The notes under the pieces are model-generated. The model was not told where the DNA came from. It did not search any database and saw nothing but the letters and a program-made list of their open reading frames with translations. A stretch of 64,000 nt of DNA, taken from the NCBI RefSeq assembly GCF_023065955.2, contig NW_026622808.1, positions 35,166,475-35,230,474 of the forward strand. The letters run 5' to 3'. Below are positions 1-18,151 of the stretch, piece by piece; position 1 is the first letter of the stretch; every line of letters begins with the position of its first letter. Source of the DNA: Ursus arctos. Its lineage: Eukaryota; Chordata; Mammalia; Carnivora; Ursidae. The translations under genes and the position numbers were made by a program.

Positions 1-3000
1 CAGCAACGTCTGCCGCAGCCTCTTCGAGAAGCACAAGCTGATGTTTGCCTTCCTGCTGTGTGTCCGGATCATGATGAATGAGAACAAGATCGACCAGGTA
101 CACGAGCGGAGGGGCAGCCGGCGGGGGCGGGGACCCAGGACACACGGCCTGAGGAGGTGCCCGTGGCAGGGCCTGGGAGCACAGGGTGGAAGGAAAGAGA
201 AGGCCGGGCATGAGGGCACAGCCCGAGCAAAGGGGCAGAGGCCTCAGGAAACAGGTCCTTGCTTAAAACAGCCAGGAGAGCCTGGGTTCGTTGTGGCCCG
301 CGCTGTCCTGGGAGCACAGCCTTCTCAGAGCCCAGTGTCCTGGTGAGCAGAGACTGTCCCGAGCCTCGCAGGCTCTCATGAGCCCCAGGTAGCTGCTGTG
401 GCTGGAAATCACTGGGGAGAGAGTGAGCGCTGTAAAGTTACAGCTACTACGGCTCCAGCCCCCATTGTGGGCAAAACCCTTGGGAAGCAGCTGAAATTCT
501 CATTCTTCCTACTTTCCAAAGTGCAGAGACGGAGGCTCAGAGAAGTCACATCCTCTGCCTAAGGACACACAGCCAGAAAAATGTGGAGTGGGGACACTAA
601 CCCAGACCTGTCTGACTGCCCGCCCCAGGGAGGACTCCGTGTCTGGGGGGCCACTGCTGGGGAGGGGTGCCGGAGACAGGTCACGGGGCCCGGGCACTAG
701 GCTCCCCTATCCCCTGCTAGGGTGAGTGGCGCTACCTCCTGTCCGGAGGCTCCATCCAGGTCACGACTGAGAACCCGGCACCTGACTGGCTATCAGACCG
801 GGCCTGGCGAGATATCCTGGCGCTCTCAAACCTGCCAGCCTTCTCCTCTTTCGCTGATGACTTCCCAAAGCACCTCTCAGAATTCCAATCCATCTTTGAC
901 AGCCTTGAGCCCCACCGGTGAGCTGCGCCCTGGGCACAGCAGGGAGGGCACACACAGGGGTGAGACCCCAGGGATAGGCCTGCCCGGAAGGTTTTTCTGA
1001 GGAGCCACCCAGGGGTGCCCTGAAGCTGTGGCTACATCATGTCCCCTCCATGGCACGTACCCTCCAGGCGCTCCACTCTCCCCGGCCATCCAGCCGGCAG
1101 AGTCCCTGGGGCCAGTGCTCTTCCACAGGTCAGCTCTCAGGGGGACATGGGCACTGTTGCAGGGAGCCCTTGCCTGGCATCTGGGATGAGTACCTGGACC
1201 AGTTCCAGAAGCTGCTGGTTCTCCGCTGCCTGCGTGGGGACAAGGTTACCAATGCCATGCAGGATTTCGTGGCCACCAACCTGGAGCCACGCTTCATTGA
1301 GCCCCAGGCAAGTGCCATCAGCCGGTGCCCTGGACTAATCCCCACCTCTGGGTCCCAGGGGCCTGGCTGCACCTGGACAGACCATTTTGCAGCCTTGGTT
1401 AGGCTGGAACTCCTAGCCACACCCTCCAAAGGCTGTGGGAGATTCCAGGCCCCACCAGGAAGCCTCTCTGAGAGCTCTCTGCCAGCCCCAGGACCCCCCG
1501 CCTTGCCCTGGTCCCTGCCCTGCCTCAGCCCCAGGTGACCCAGCATCTGTCCCTGACCTGCAGGCAGCCAACCTGTCAGTGGTGTTCAAAGACTCCAGCT
1601 CCACCACGCCCCTCATCTTCGTGCTGTCGCCCGGCACCGACCCCGCGGCCGACCTCTACAAGTTTGCTGAAGAGATGAAGTTCTCCAAGAAGCTCTCCGC
1701 CATCTCCCTGGGCCAGGGCCAGGTAAGGACTGGGTGGGCAGTGGTGGAGGTGTGGAGGCCGGGCCAGTTGGCCCCTCGCCGCTCAGCACTCCCGCCCCCA
1801 CAGGGCCCTCGGGCAGAAGCCATGATGCGCAGCTCCATAGAGAGGGGCAAGTGGGTCTTCTTCCAGAACTGCCACCTGGCACCGAGCTGGATGCCAGCGC
1901 TGGAGCGCCTCATCGAGCACATCAACCCCGATAAGGTGCGCTGCCCTGCCTGCCACAAACCCAATGGCCTCCTTCGCTGACGGGACTACTGACGGTCCCT
2001 TCAGTCCCCCAAGAGTCCCTCGACAGTCCCTCGACAGGACCGACAAGGCTGAATGAGATCGTCCCACAGAACACGCAGCTCGGCCTGGGCACACAGCACT
2101 CAGGAAGTGATATATGGAACAAGCCTCGGCTAGATTTATCTGCTCAGTGGTTCCTCCAGGCACTGTTCCCCATGGGGATGTGACTTGCCCACGTCCACCC
2201 AGCATAGACTGGTGACCCTGGCACTGGCCAAAGCCCATATACTTTTTTTTTCCTTGGGTGAGGGGGTGCAGAGGGAGAGATAGAGAATCCCAAGCAGGCT
2301 CCAGGCCCAGCGCAGAGCCGACGCGGGGCTCGATCTCACAACCCTGAGATCGTGACCTGATAAAACCAGTATTCTTAATCAGTGGTCTGCCCAGCCTGGC
2401 CTGGCCCGGCCCACCCAGGGGGAGGGTCAAGCTGCGGGTGGCCCAGGGCTCCTGGTGGGAGGGAACCTGGTGTGGGGCAGCCACCAGGTGTGGGTCCCCA
2501 TGCTCACGTGGTGCGTGGATGCCAGGTGCACCGGGACTTCCGCCTGTGGCTCACCAGCCTGCCCAGCAACAAGTTCCCAGTGTCCATCCTGCAGAACGGC
2601 TCCAAGATGACCATTGAGCCACCACGCGGCGTCAAGGCCAACCTGCTCAAGTCTTACAGCAGCCTGAGCGACGACTTCCTCAACTCCTGCCACAAGGTGA
2701 AGGGCAGGGGTGTGCGCTCGCCCCGCCACTGCCTCGGCCCCGGGCCCGCCCCTTACCCCCCTGCCCCCCGCCTCTCACAGGTGATGGAGTTCAAGTCCCT
2801 GCTGCTGTCTCTGTGCCTGTTCCACGGGAACACGCTGGAACGCCGCAAGTTCGGGCCCCTGGGCTTCAACATCCCATACGAGTTCACGGACGGGGACCTG
2901 CGCATCTGTATCAGCCAACTCAAGATGTTCCTGGACGAGTACGACGACATCCCCTACAAGGTGGGCCGGGCACAGGCTGGGGCGGGGCGCTGGGCGCTTG

Positions 3001-6000
3001 TGCGGGCCCTCACCCACCCACCCCGTAGGTCCTCAAGTACACGGCCGGGGAGATCAACTACGGGGGCCGTGTCACGGATGACTGGGACCGTCGCTGCATC
3101 ATGAACATCCTGGAGGACTACTACAGCCCCTCCGTGCTCTTCCACGATCACAGCTACAGCGCCTCGGGCGTCTACCACCAGATCCAGCCCACCTACGACC
3201 TCAACGTGAGCACGCCCCCCACGGCCCGGGCAGCCTGCCAGGCTGGGTGGCGGGGGTACCACGGACACCTGGGAGCGGGGGAAGAGGAGGCATGGCCCGG
3301 CCCTCCAGCGGCTCCTTTTCATGGATTACTCCATCCCACAAAGAGAGCCACAGTGAGGGAGGGACCCAGCCCCCGCCCCCTGGAGCTCTGGCCTCTCAGC
3401 CACTGCCTGAGTGTAATTGTTCTGTCGAGGCAGGACAGCTCCTCCAGGGGTCCCAGAGCACCCTTCTGCTTCAGCTAAGATGTGTGCGGAGCCAGCAGGG
3501 CCGGGCTGGGGGTCGGAGTGTGGGTCATCATTGTAAGGAGGGAGGCGTCACTGGTCCGAGCAGCTGAACGAGGGAGCAGAGAGCAGGACGGCAGCAGGAA
3601 GAGGGCTGGCAGGGAAGCGAAGGCTACCCACGCGGGCCTCAGGAGCCATGCGGTCCTAAGAAGAGGGAGATGCACGAGGGTTACAGGTCAGGGAGGCAAG
3701 TGGGAGCTGTGCTCAGTTGGAGGCCCCCCGCAGGCCGGGGGTAGAACAAAGCTTCAGGGGCGGCCCTCCTGCACTCCAGGGCTACCTCTCCTACATCAGA
3801 GGCCTCCCTCTCAATGACATGCCTGAGATCTTTGGCCTGCATGACAACGCCAACATCACCTTCGCCCAGAATGAGACTTATGCCCTGCTCGGTGCCATCA
3901 TCCAGCTGCAACCCAAATCATCCTCTGTGGGCGGCCAGGGCCGGGAGGAGGTAGGTGGCAGCAGGGGAAAGGGGCCCACGGGTTGGGCCGGCCAGTCTCC
4001 CACCCACTATCCTGCCTGCTCCCCCGTGGGAAGGAACTCTGTGCATGTGGAATCCTACAAGAATTAAGGGGTGCTGGCCCTGACCCCCCGTGTGTGTCCC
4101 TTTGCCCCCACAGATCGTGGAGGATGTGGCCCACAGTATTCTGCTCCAGATTCCTGAGCCCATCCCCTTGCAGCTGGTGATGGCCAAGTACCCTGTGCTG
4201 TATGAGGAGTCAATGAACACAGTGCTAGTACAGGAGGTCCTTCGGTAATCTGCCCGCCCCCCCAGCCCTGAGTTACCACGGAGAGTTACTATGACAGAGA
4301 GACGACAGCAGCAGCTGCTCTGGGCCCGGGGCCATGCTCAGTCTGTGCTCTAACGCAGCCACGTTTGATTGTTCCCACTTCACAGATGAGTACACCAAGG
4401 CCCCAAACTGTGAAGTGACCTAAAGTTACATGTTTGCTAAGGAGCAGAGCCGAGCTCAGTACCCAGGCTGCCCGACTCAGCTCTATGCTCGCAGCCCCCA
4501 CACCGCGCCATTGTTTTTCTGTCTGTGGCCTACAACTGGGGAGTACAGATCCTGCCCGCCGCCGACCACTGCTTGCTTCCTTGCCCCTGGCTCCCTAGGT
4601 ACAACCGGCTGCTGCAGGTGATCACGGAGACGCTGCGAGACCTGCTGAAGGCACTCAAGGGGCTGGTGGTGATGTCCTCGCAGCTGGAGCTGATGGCTAC
4701 CAGCCTGTACAACAACATCGTGCCTGAGCTCTGGAACGCGAAGGCCTACCCATCGCTCAAGCCGCTGTCCTCATGGGTCATGGACCTGATGCAGCGGCTG
4801 GACTTCCTGCAGGCCTGGGTCCAAGGCGGCATCCCAGCTGTCTTCTGGATCAGTGGCTTCTTCTTCCCCCAGGCCTTCCTGACGGGCACGCTGCAGAACT
4901 TTGCCCGCAAGTCTGTCATCTCCATTGACACCATCTCGTTTGATTTCAAGGTTTGCACGCAGCCAAGGTCAGGCCAGGGTCAGGCTGGGTATGGCCTGGG
5001 TCACGCCCCCAGTATTTACAGGGGCCAGGCAGGAGGGGTGCCGAGGGCACAGCTGGCTGCCAGTTGGGCGTCCTGAGTGGGTTTGGGGGGCAGGGAGAGC
5101 CAAGCCAGAAGAGGCTGTGAGCCCCCAGGAAATCCCTAGGGGCAGGACAGAGGCTGTAGGCTGCCAACTAAAATGGTGGGTGAGTGGGGTGCCTGGGTGG
5201 CTCAGTCGGTTAAGCGTCTGCCTTTGGTTCAGGTCGTGATCCCGGGATCCTGGGATCTAGCCCCGCGTTGGGCTCCCTGTTCAGTGGGGAGCCTGCTTCT
5301 CTCTCTCTCTCTCTGCCCCTCACCCTGCTCATGTTCTAATGTTCTTTCTCAAATAAATAAACAAAAATCTTTAAAAAACAGATAAATAAAATAAAATAAA
5401 ATGGTGGGTAATGAGTGGGTGGGCAGAACTCTCAGGAAGGAGTTAGTGCCTCCTGACCCAAACCCTAACCCAGATTCCAGGTGTTTACACGTGTGGGGGC
5501 ATGTCTGTGCGCCCACCACAGGTAATGCAGCAGTCCGTGTCGGAGCTCAAGAAAAGGCCCAGTGAGGGGTGCTACATCCATGGACTGTTCCTGGAAGGTG
5601 CCCGCTGGGACCCTGTGGCCTTCCAGCTGGCCGAGTCTCGGCCCAAGGAGCTATACACAGAGATGGCCGTTATCTGGCTTCTGCCGACGCACAACCGCAA
5701 GATCCAGAACCAGGACTTCTACCTGTGCCCCATCTACAAGACGCTGACCCGAGCGGGTACGGGCCCAGGGTGGGGAACGTGCGCCACGGCTGGGGGCCCA
5801 GAACGGGGCCAGCCTAACTGGTGAGGTCAGCTGAACAGGGCTGACAGAGGCCGGTCAGCCCTCCTGAGAGTGACCAGGCCAGGACAGAGCTGGACCACCA
5901 GCAGGCAGGCCTCGAGGGTAATGCTCAGAGCTTGGGCTCAGTCTGTGGGAAGTGGCCTCTGAGCTCACCATCTTCTTGTCTCCCTCAGTAGACCCACCTG

Positions 6001-6436
6001 GGTCTTAGGAGCCCCCATCTACTAAGGAAGGTTCAGAGGGGGTAACGGAGACTTGGGAGGGGAGGTGGGCCTGGGCTGGGTCCGACAGGGAATGAGCAGC
6101 GGCCCCCAGCTCTCCCATTCCTGTCCTCAATCGTGTGATAACCCTGGCCAGGCCTGAGCCCTGGCCTGGCCCGTTCACCGGGCAGTCTCCCTCTCGGGTC
6201 AGGGCGCCTGCTTGCCCCCACCTCAGTCTGCTGAGTCCTTTGCCTTTACCCTGTTCCTACCCTGTTTCTGCTCTTGTGACAGACAACTTAACCTTCCTCT
6301 CTTGCCTGCTCCAGGAACGCTGTCGACCACAGGCCACTCCACCAACTACATCATTGCAGTGGAGCTCCCCTCCGACCAGCCCCAGCGACACTGGATAAAG
6401 CGTGGTGTGGCCCTCATCTGTGCCCTGGACTACTAG
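1..6436 (+). CDS. DNAH1: DNAH1, axonemal dynein heavy chain 1, C-terminal part (13 exons, 5' truncated by window)
   Basis: Inner-arm axonemal dynein heavy chain, an ATP-driven microtubule motor of cilia and sperm flagella. Coding exons: 1-97, 721-917, 1163-1307, 1564-1722, 1804-1935, 2526-2696, 2781-2960, 3029-3205, 3780-3950, 4114-4244, 4599-4950, 5522-5756, 6315-6436 (stop TAG 6434-6436). Phases join without a break and give 755 C-terminal residues of a protein of roughly 4,300. Seen: the AAA6/D6 region with [12 protein letters not shown] and [11 protein letters not shown] (exons 4-5), the AAA lid ([11 protein letters not shown], exon 6), then the dynein C-terminal domain with [14 protein letters not shown] (exon 9) and [14 protein letters not shown] (exon 11). 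Introns are GT-AG except 1308-1563, which opens with GC. Upstream exons (stem, AAA1-5) lie off the left edge. The assignment to DNAH1 rests on sequence recognition plus the BAP1 neighbour. Confidence 0.95.
480..630 (-). repeat. MIR-like SINE remnant
   Basis: The stretch 'gagacggaggctcagagaag' followed by 'acacacagccag' matches the conserved MIR core in antisense. It is old, diverged and intronic in DNAH1. Confidence 0.5.
1308..1563 (+). other. DNAH1 intron with a GC-AG boundary
   Basis: The exon ends ...GAGCCCCAG and the intron starts GCAAGT, with an otherwise perfect donor consensus. It ends CCTGCAG. Both flanking exons stay in frame only with this GC donor (exon 1163-1307 is 1+48 codons, exon 1564-1722 is 53 codons). 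No GT donor nearby restores the frame. GC-AG introns are a known minor class in mammals and are processed by the U2 spliceosome. Confidence 0.85.
2240..2395 (-). repeat. Can-SINE (SINEC), minus orientation, in DNAH1 intron
   Basis: A poly-T left end at about 2240 is followed by 'gcagagggagagatagagaa' and 'cctgagatcgtgacctg', the reverse complement of a carnivore tRNA-Lys-derived SINE. The tRNA-like head is diverged. Carnivore-specific repeat. Confidence 0.75.
4290..4480 (-). repeat. MIR-like SINE remnant in DNAH1 intron
   Basis: 'cccacttcacagatgagtac' and the following 'ccaaggcc...gaagtgacctaaagttaca' resemble the MIR core in antisense. Intronic, between the exons ending 4244 and starting 4599. 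Confidence 0.45.
5182..5397 (+). repeat. Can-SINE (SINEC), plus orientation, in DNAH1 intron
   Basis: The head 'ggtgcctgggtggctcagtc' carries the B-box-like tRNA-Lys region, followed by a (CT)n tract and an A/AATAAA-rich tail. It is flanked by a 12-bp target-site duplication AAAATGGTGGGT at 5170-5181 and 5398-5409. The intact duplication suggests a fairly recent insertion. Confidence 0.93.
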
Positions 6437-6460
6437 ACTCAGGACAGAAGAGTTGGGGCC

Positions 6461-6466
6461 ATTAAA
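6461..6466 (+). terminator. DNAH1 polyadenylation signal ATTAAA
   Basis: ATTAAA lies 24 bases after the DNAH1 stop codon, so the 3' UTR is very short, about 45-55 bases. No other AATAAA or ATTAAA was noticed close downstream on the plus strand. Confidence 0.7.
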
Positions 6467-7014
6467 GTTGTTTTCTAAACAGTCCAGCTGGGCCTCGGCT
6501 ACTCGTCAGTGCCCCTGTGTGGGTTTCACTGGCGGGGCAGCGGTGGGCGTGAGGGGCTGCGGCGGCCTCTGGAGTGAATGTGCTTAGCAGTGGGGCCGGC
6601 ACACGGGGAGCAGCTTTGGCCTGCTGGACCTGTCCAAATGTAACAGGGGTAGAGCTGCGCCCTCCAAGAGGGCCCCTCCAGGGACAGCGCACCACGCAAC
6701 GCTAGAGGCTGCCTCGCCTCAGCCCAGAGCCCTGGCATCTGCTCAGGCAGCAAGGCCATCCCCGAACTGGAGGGAAGCCACGGCTCTCTCCTCCCAGACT
6801 GCCTCTTCGGGCTCCACAGCCCACCCAAAGCCCCTCCTCAGCTCGGGTTCTAAATCCTGGGTCCAAGGTCCCAAGAATCTCTGCCCTAGAAGGCTGGATG
6901 CCTGCGAATGCATACTTCTCACCCCTCTGGTCACAGTCCCTTGGGCCCAGGTTTGGTTAGGTCCTCCTTCTCACCACAACCTAGCCTACAAATCTTAGGC
7001 CAGCAACCACAGGA

Positions 7015-8278
7015 GAGTTGATTTCTTAGGAGAGTTTTATTCATTCATTGATGCAATATTTACAGGGGCCAGAGAAGTCAGACTGTGCTCAGCACAGAGG
7101 CAGCTGCTACACTGGCCAGCCATCCCCTGCCCCGGTCACTATGTACAGATAAGGGGCCTGCTTAGATCACCTTCGAAGCCATCTGGCAGAGGCCATGGGG
7201 CTCTGTCGGGGCCTGAGCTCCACAGACAGTGCTGGGCCCGTTGCCCTTGGCATTAGGCCCTCTGGGAAGGCTGGGGCTCCAACGGGTTGTTTTAGTCCTG
7301 CTGTCCCCCACCCTGAGTGCCTTGCAGAGGCTCGAGAAGCTGGCGCGGCACGGAGAGCCGAGTGGCGTCAGCTTCCTGCGAGTAGCCCTGTCTCTGCTAT
7401 CCCTAAGAGGAGGGAGATGTGGTAATACTGAGGGGCTGGGCAGGGGCTCCTCTGAACCCCAGGCTCCAGGGGCAGAGCCCAGGAGCCCAGGCAGGCCCAC
7501 TGCCAGGGCTACAACACTGAAGCCAAAGAGCCCCAGAGCCTTGCTGCAGACAGCAGTCTTGACAAGCGCGGCTGAAGCCGGGAGGGGAGCTTACAGGCCA
7601 ATAAACAGCTGGAACACTTCTCTCTGCTCAGGCTGTGGGACCCCAGCGGGCTGCTCATTCCACCCCTGCTAGGACACCCCGCTCCCAATCCAGCCCAGCA
7701 GCCGGGTCCCTGAGTTTGGAACTCTCCCGGGAGGAAGAACAGACCTGGCTTCCTCACAACAGGGATGACCGGTGGCTGGGGCTAGAGCCGCAGGGCCCGA
7801 CGCCCACCCAGGCGCCCAGCTGGGACCCTGCAGTCAGGGCTCCAGCACGAGGCGGGGACCTGGGCCCACCAGGATGACAACTGTTGGAAAGAATGCAGTC
7901 AGGAAGCTGGCTGTGTCAACACAGTGGTGGCAAGATGGGTTAGAGCCCAGAAAAATAGACGTCTCTGTAGGTAAAATATATACTCTGCTGCCGAGGCAGA
8001 AAGGCCAGGTCCTGCCACTCCACAGCCGGCTGTGGATGCAGCCGCAGCACCGCACTGCGCCCCAGCGCCAGCTGCTGCTTCCAGAGCACGAGGGGCTGCC
8101 CTGCCCTGCTGGGCCCTGGGCACAACGCAGGGAATCCAGCCTGGCTCCCACTCCCAGGGGCTGGGCTCTCTGGCTGGAACTATTCAGTAATACTGGGAAG
8201 AGGGGGAGCGGGGCAGGGAAGGGGCCCCTGTGAGGGCCACGCGGCAAGAGCGGGCTGCAGAGTACGGGCCAGCAGTCC
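7015..8278 (-). other. BAP1: BAP1 3' untranslated region
   Basis: Stretch from the stop codon (8279-8281) to the AATAAA at 7036-7041, about 1.26 kb with no splice signal required. It is the 3' part of the last exon (to 8412). The small frames on both strands here show no recognisable protein. Confidence 0.7.
7036..7041 (-). terminator. BAP1 polyadenylation signal AATAAA
   Basis: TTTATT on the plus strand (AATAAA on the minus strand) lies 1.24 kb downstream of the BAP1 stop. The cleavage site would be near 7015-7025. DNAH1 and BAP1 are therefore convergent, with about 530 bases between their 3' ends. Confidence 0.7.
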
Positions 8279-15789
<7,511 letters not shown>

Positions 15790-16176
15790 CTTCCCCCGGG
15801 GCGGCCCCTCAGCGCCATGTCCAGGCCCTCCCGACCCACCGCCGCCCGCGCCGGGAGCCCCCGCTGCCCCGGGGCCCCTAGCCCCACACACAGACAACGG
15901 GCCCAGTTGGCGTCACCCGCCCGCGCCGGCGACACTACGTCACCATGGCGCGACGTTCTTCGCCCCACCTCTGGGCTTGTCTTCCGCGGGACGGATTCTG
16001 GAGGTCCGGGCGCTCGCGCGAGAGGGCGGGGCGAGAGGAAGGGGCGGGGTGGGGGCGGGGCTGGGAGCTGGCCGCACTAGAGGAAAAGGCGGGGCGGGGC
16101 GGGGCGGGACGGGGACAGGGGGCGGGGCGAGAGCGGGGCCGGGCTCAGGCGGCACGAGAGGAAGGGGCGGGGCGGG

Positions 16177-16204
16177 CGCGCGGCCGTTAGCGCGCGGCCG
16201 TTAG
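16177..16204. repeat. 14-bp perfect tandem duplication in the CpG island
   Basis: CGCGCGGCCGTTAG occurs twice back to back (16177-16190 and 16191-16204), immediately after the GC-box cluster. Confidence 0.9.
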
Positions 16205-16560
16205 CGGTCCTCCCCTACCAACGGTCGGCGGCGCGGTAGTCCCCGCGGCCGCAGTCTCCCTGGGTCGCAGTCCGCGTGACCCGGCCCCCGTTTGCGCGCT
16301 CGCCCCCTTCGCCGGCGCAGTCACCGCGCGGGGCGGCCGCCCGTGAGGTAGCTACCACGGCTTGTGACAACGAATAAAGCTCCGGACAGCGGCGCCCTCG
16401 GCGACAGCTGGGCGGGCGGCCCCGGCCGGGAGCGGCGGCCTGTGCGCTACCGTGAGGAGCGAGCGGCGGAGGCGACCTCCGGCCCGGCCCCGCACCAGCC
16501 GCCCGGCAGGCGCGACATGAGCCTGGTCTGGCATCCGCGGGATGCTCCTTGAGCCCCTTC

Positions 16561-18082
16561 TCCGGCTGTTACCTCCGGGGGACGGTTGTGGCCACACCGA
16601 CACGTATTTTCCAAATAAATCATTGTTTATTCTTGCGGCGGCGGGGCCGAACACGCTAATTTATTTTTAATTTTTTCAACAAGGCTTTACCCAGCACTCA
16701 TCCAGTGAAACAGCTTGGTAACCGTTCCAAGGGAGCATCCGCTCGTTAGGAAATCTCGGACTGAGCTGCTCGTGGAAGCCGGCATTTGCAACGTCCCTCC
16801 TCAAATGCTCTGAAGATTGTTGCGTCTTCCCGTAACTACCAGTGTGCACAGAATCCCACTCAAGGAACGTCTTGGTCCAGCGATGCAAAGAACTGACGTT
16901 TCAAGGTTTTATTTCTATTGCCTGATGGCCGGGATTTCCCCGCAACGACCCGGAGCCGCTCAGTAGTCCCGAAAGTGGGTCCCCCTAGTGCGCGCCCTCC
17001 TCTCTCCTCTTCCAGCCTGGCCAAGTGCTTTGGTTGAATAAGAAGCCATCAAGTGCCATGACTTCTGCAAGTGCAGCTCATGGGTCGGAAGAGGAGATGG
17101 AGCAAACACAAAGAGGAAGGGTGGTCTAGTCTAAGTTTTCTGAACAGCCTTAGCCGTTGTATCCAAGGAGAACAGTGGACAGCCCCTGCAGATGTTCACG
17201 CTTCCCAGCTGTGCTCTGAGGACATGGGTGCTGGAGTGTCTGTCCCTGGAGTGACCCGATTCACTCAGCTGTCCTTTGAAGAAATGCTGTCCTTCCCCCT
17301 CCCTTGACTAGAGGCAGTCCTTCCTTCATGGGAGTGGATTTTATGTCTTTTTCAATTGTCTCTTCCCTTTCAGGGATTTCCCCATTAACCAGTGAAAACT
17401 AAATTTGCGGTCTGCTGACATTGGTGGGGGAGGGGGAACAGGGTGTCGTCTCCACTTTGGGACATTTTGCTCTTGGCTCAGATCTAGACAAAGGTTGGGA
17501 ACAGACCAAACCTCAATGGCCAGCCGAGCCTGATGACAAGGGGTGATGTGTCAGTGTTCTCTCTTGTTTCCCACTAGAGGGAGTTCTTGCTTCAGGCAGC
17601 CGAAATCCCGGGGACTCCTTTTCCTAGGAAAGAGCTACCTTCTCTAAACCCTTACTGGGTAGAATTAAGGCTCCTATACTTGGAGGCAAAATGAGCCTCT
17701 TTATCCTGAGTGCTACCTCGTGCGTTTAGTAGGCACGAAGAAAACAAAGACCCATTTAGTCAGGTCAGGCAGCGGTTCCAATTCTTACTCTGCTGAGTAT
17801 AAGCAGTAACTCTGATCTTGGGCAAGTGCCTCTCTGTGACCTCTCTGTGCCTCAGTCTCCTCATCTTGAAAATGGGGAGAGCAGCGGTACCTCCTGCACC
17901 GAGTTTTTGTGAATTAACACAGATGAAATGCCTAGAACAGTTCTGATGCAATTTAATATTGATTGGCTACTACTAGAGTTCATACTGGGTGGGTCCGTTT
18001 TATTGTCACCTGGGTTGGACTTTGACCCCGTGGAAACAAATGTAGAATTAAATTGCTGACCAAGCCCTGTTTGTATTTATAG
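16561..18082. other. Non-coding stretch between the CpG island and the first PHF7 coding exon
   Basis: No credible coding exon was seen. It should hold PHF7 5' untranslated exon(s) and intron 1, but the donor of the first exon cannot be fixed by eye. It contains a MIR around 17770-17945. The short open frames here have no recognisable protein. Confidence 0.5.
17770..17945 (+). repeat. MIR SINE
   Basis: The segment 'cttgggcaagtgcctctctg' followed by 'gtgcctcagtctcctcatct' and 'gaaaatggggagagcagcgg' is the sense MIR core and tail. Confidence 0.8.
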
Positions 18083-18151
18083 CTGGAAGAACCTGTATTG
18101 TCCTCAAAATAGTATAGAAGAATTCAAGTTAGGAGAGAGAGGCAGCAGCGA
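18083..18151 (+). other. PHF7: Probable 5' UTR part of the PHF7 start-codon exon
   Basis: A usable 3' splice site (TGTTTGTATTTATAG) ends at 18082 and the ATG is at 18152, giving about 69 nt of leader in this exon. A second AG at about 18120 is also possible, so the exact exon start is uncertain. Confidence 0.4.

Noticed and set aside
17071..17307. 78-codon plus-strand frame between the CpG island and PHF7
   Set aside because: No recognisable domain and no splice connection to PHF7 in frame. It could at most be untranslated leader.
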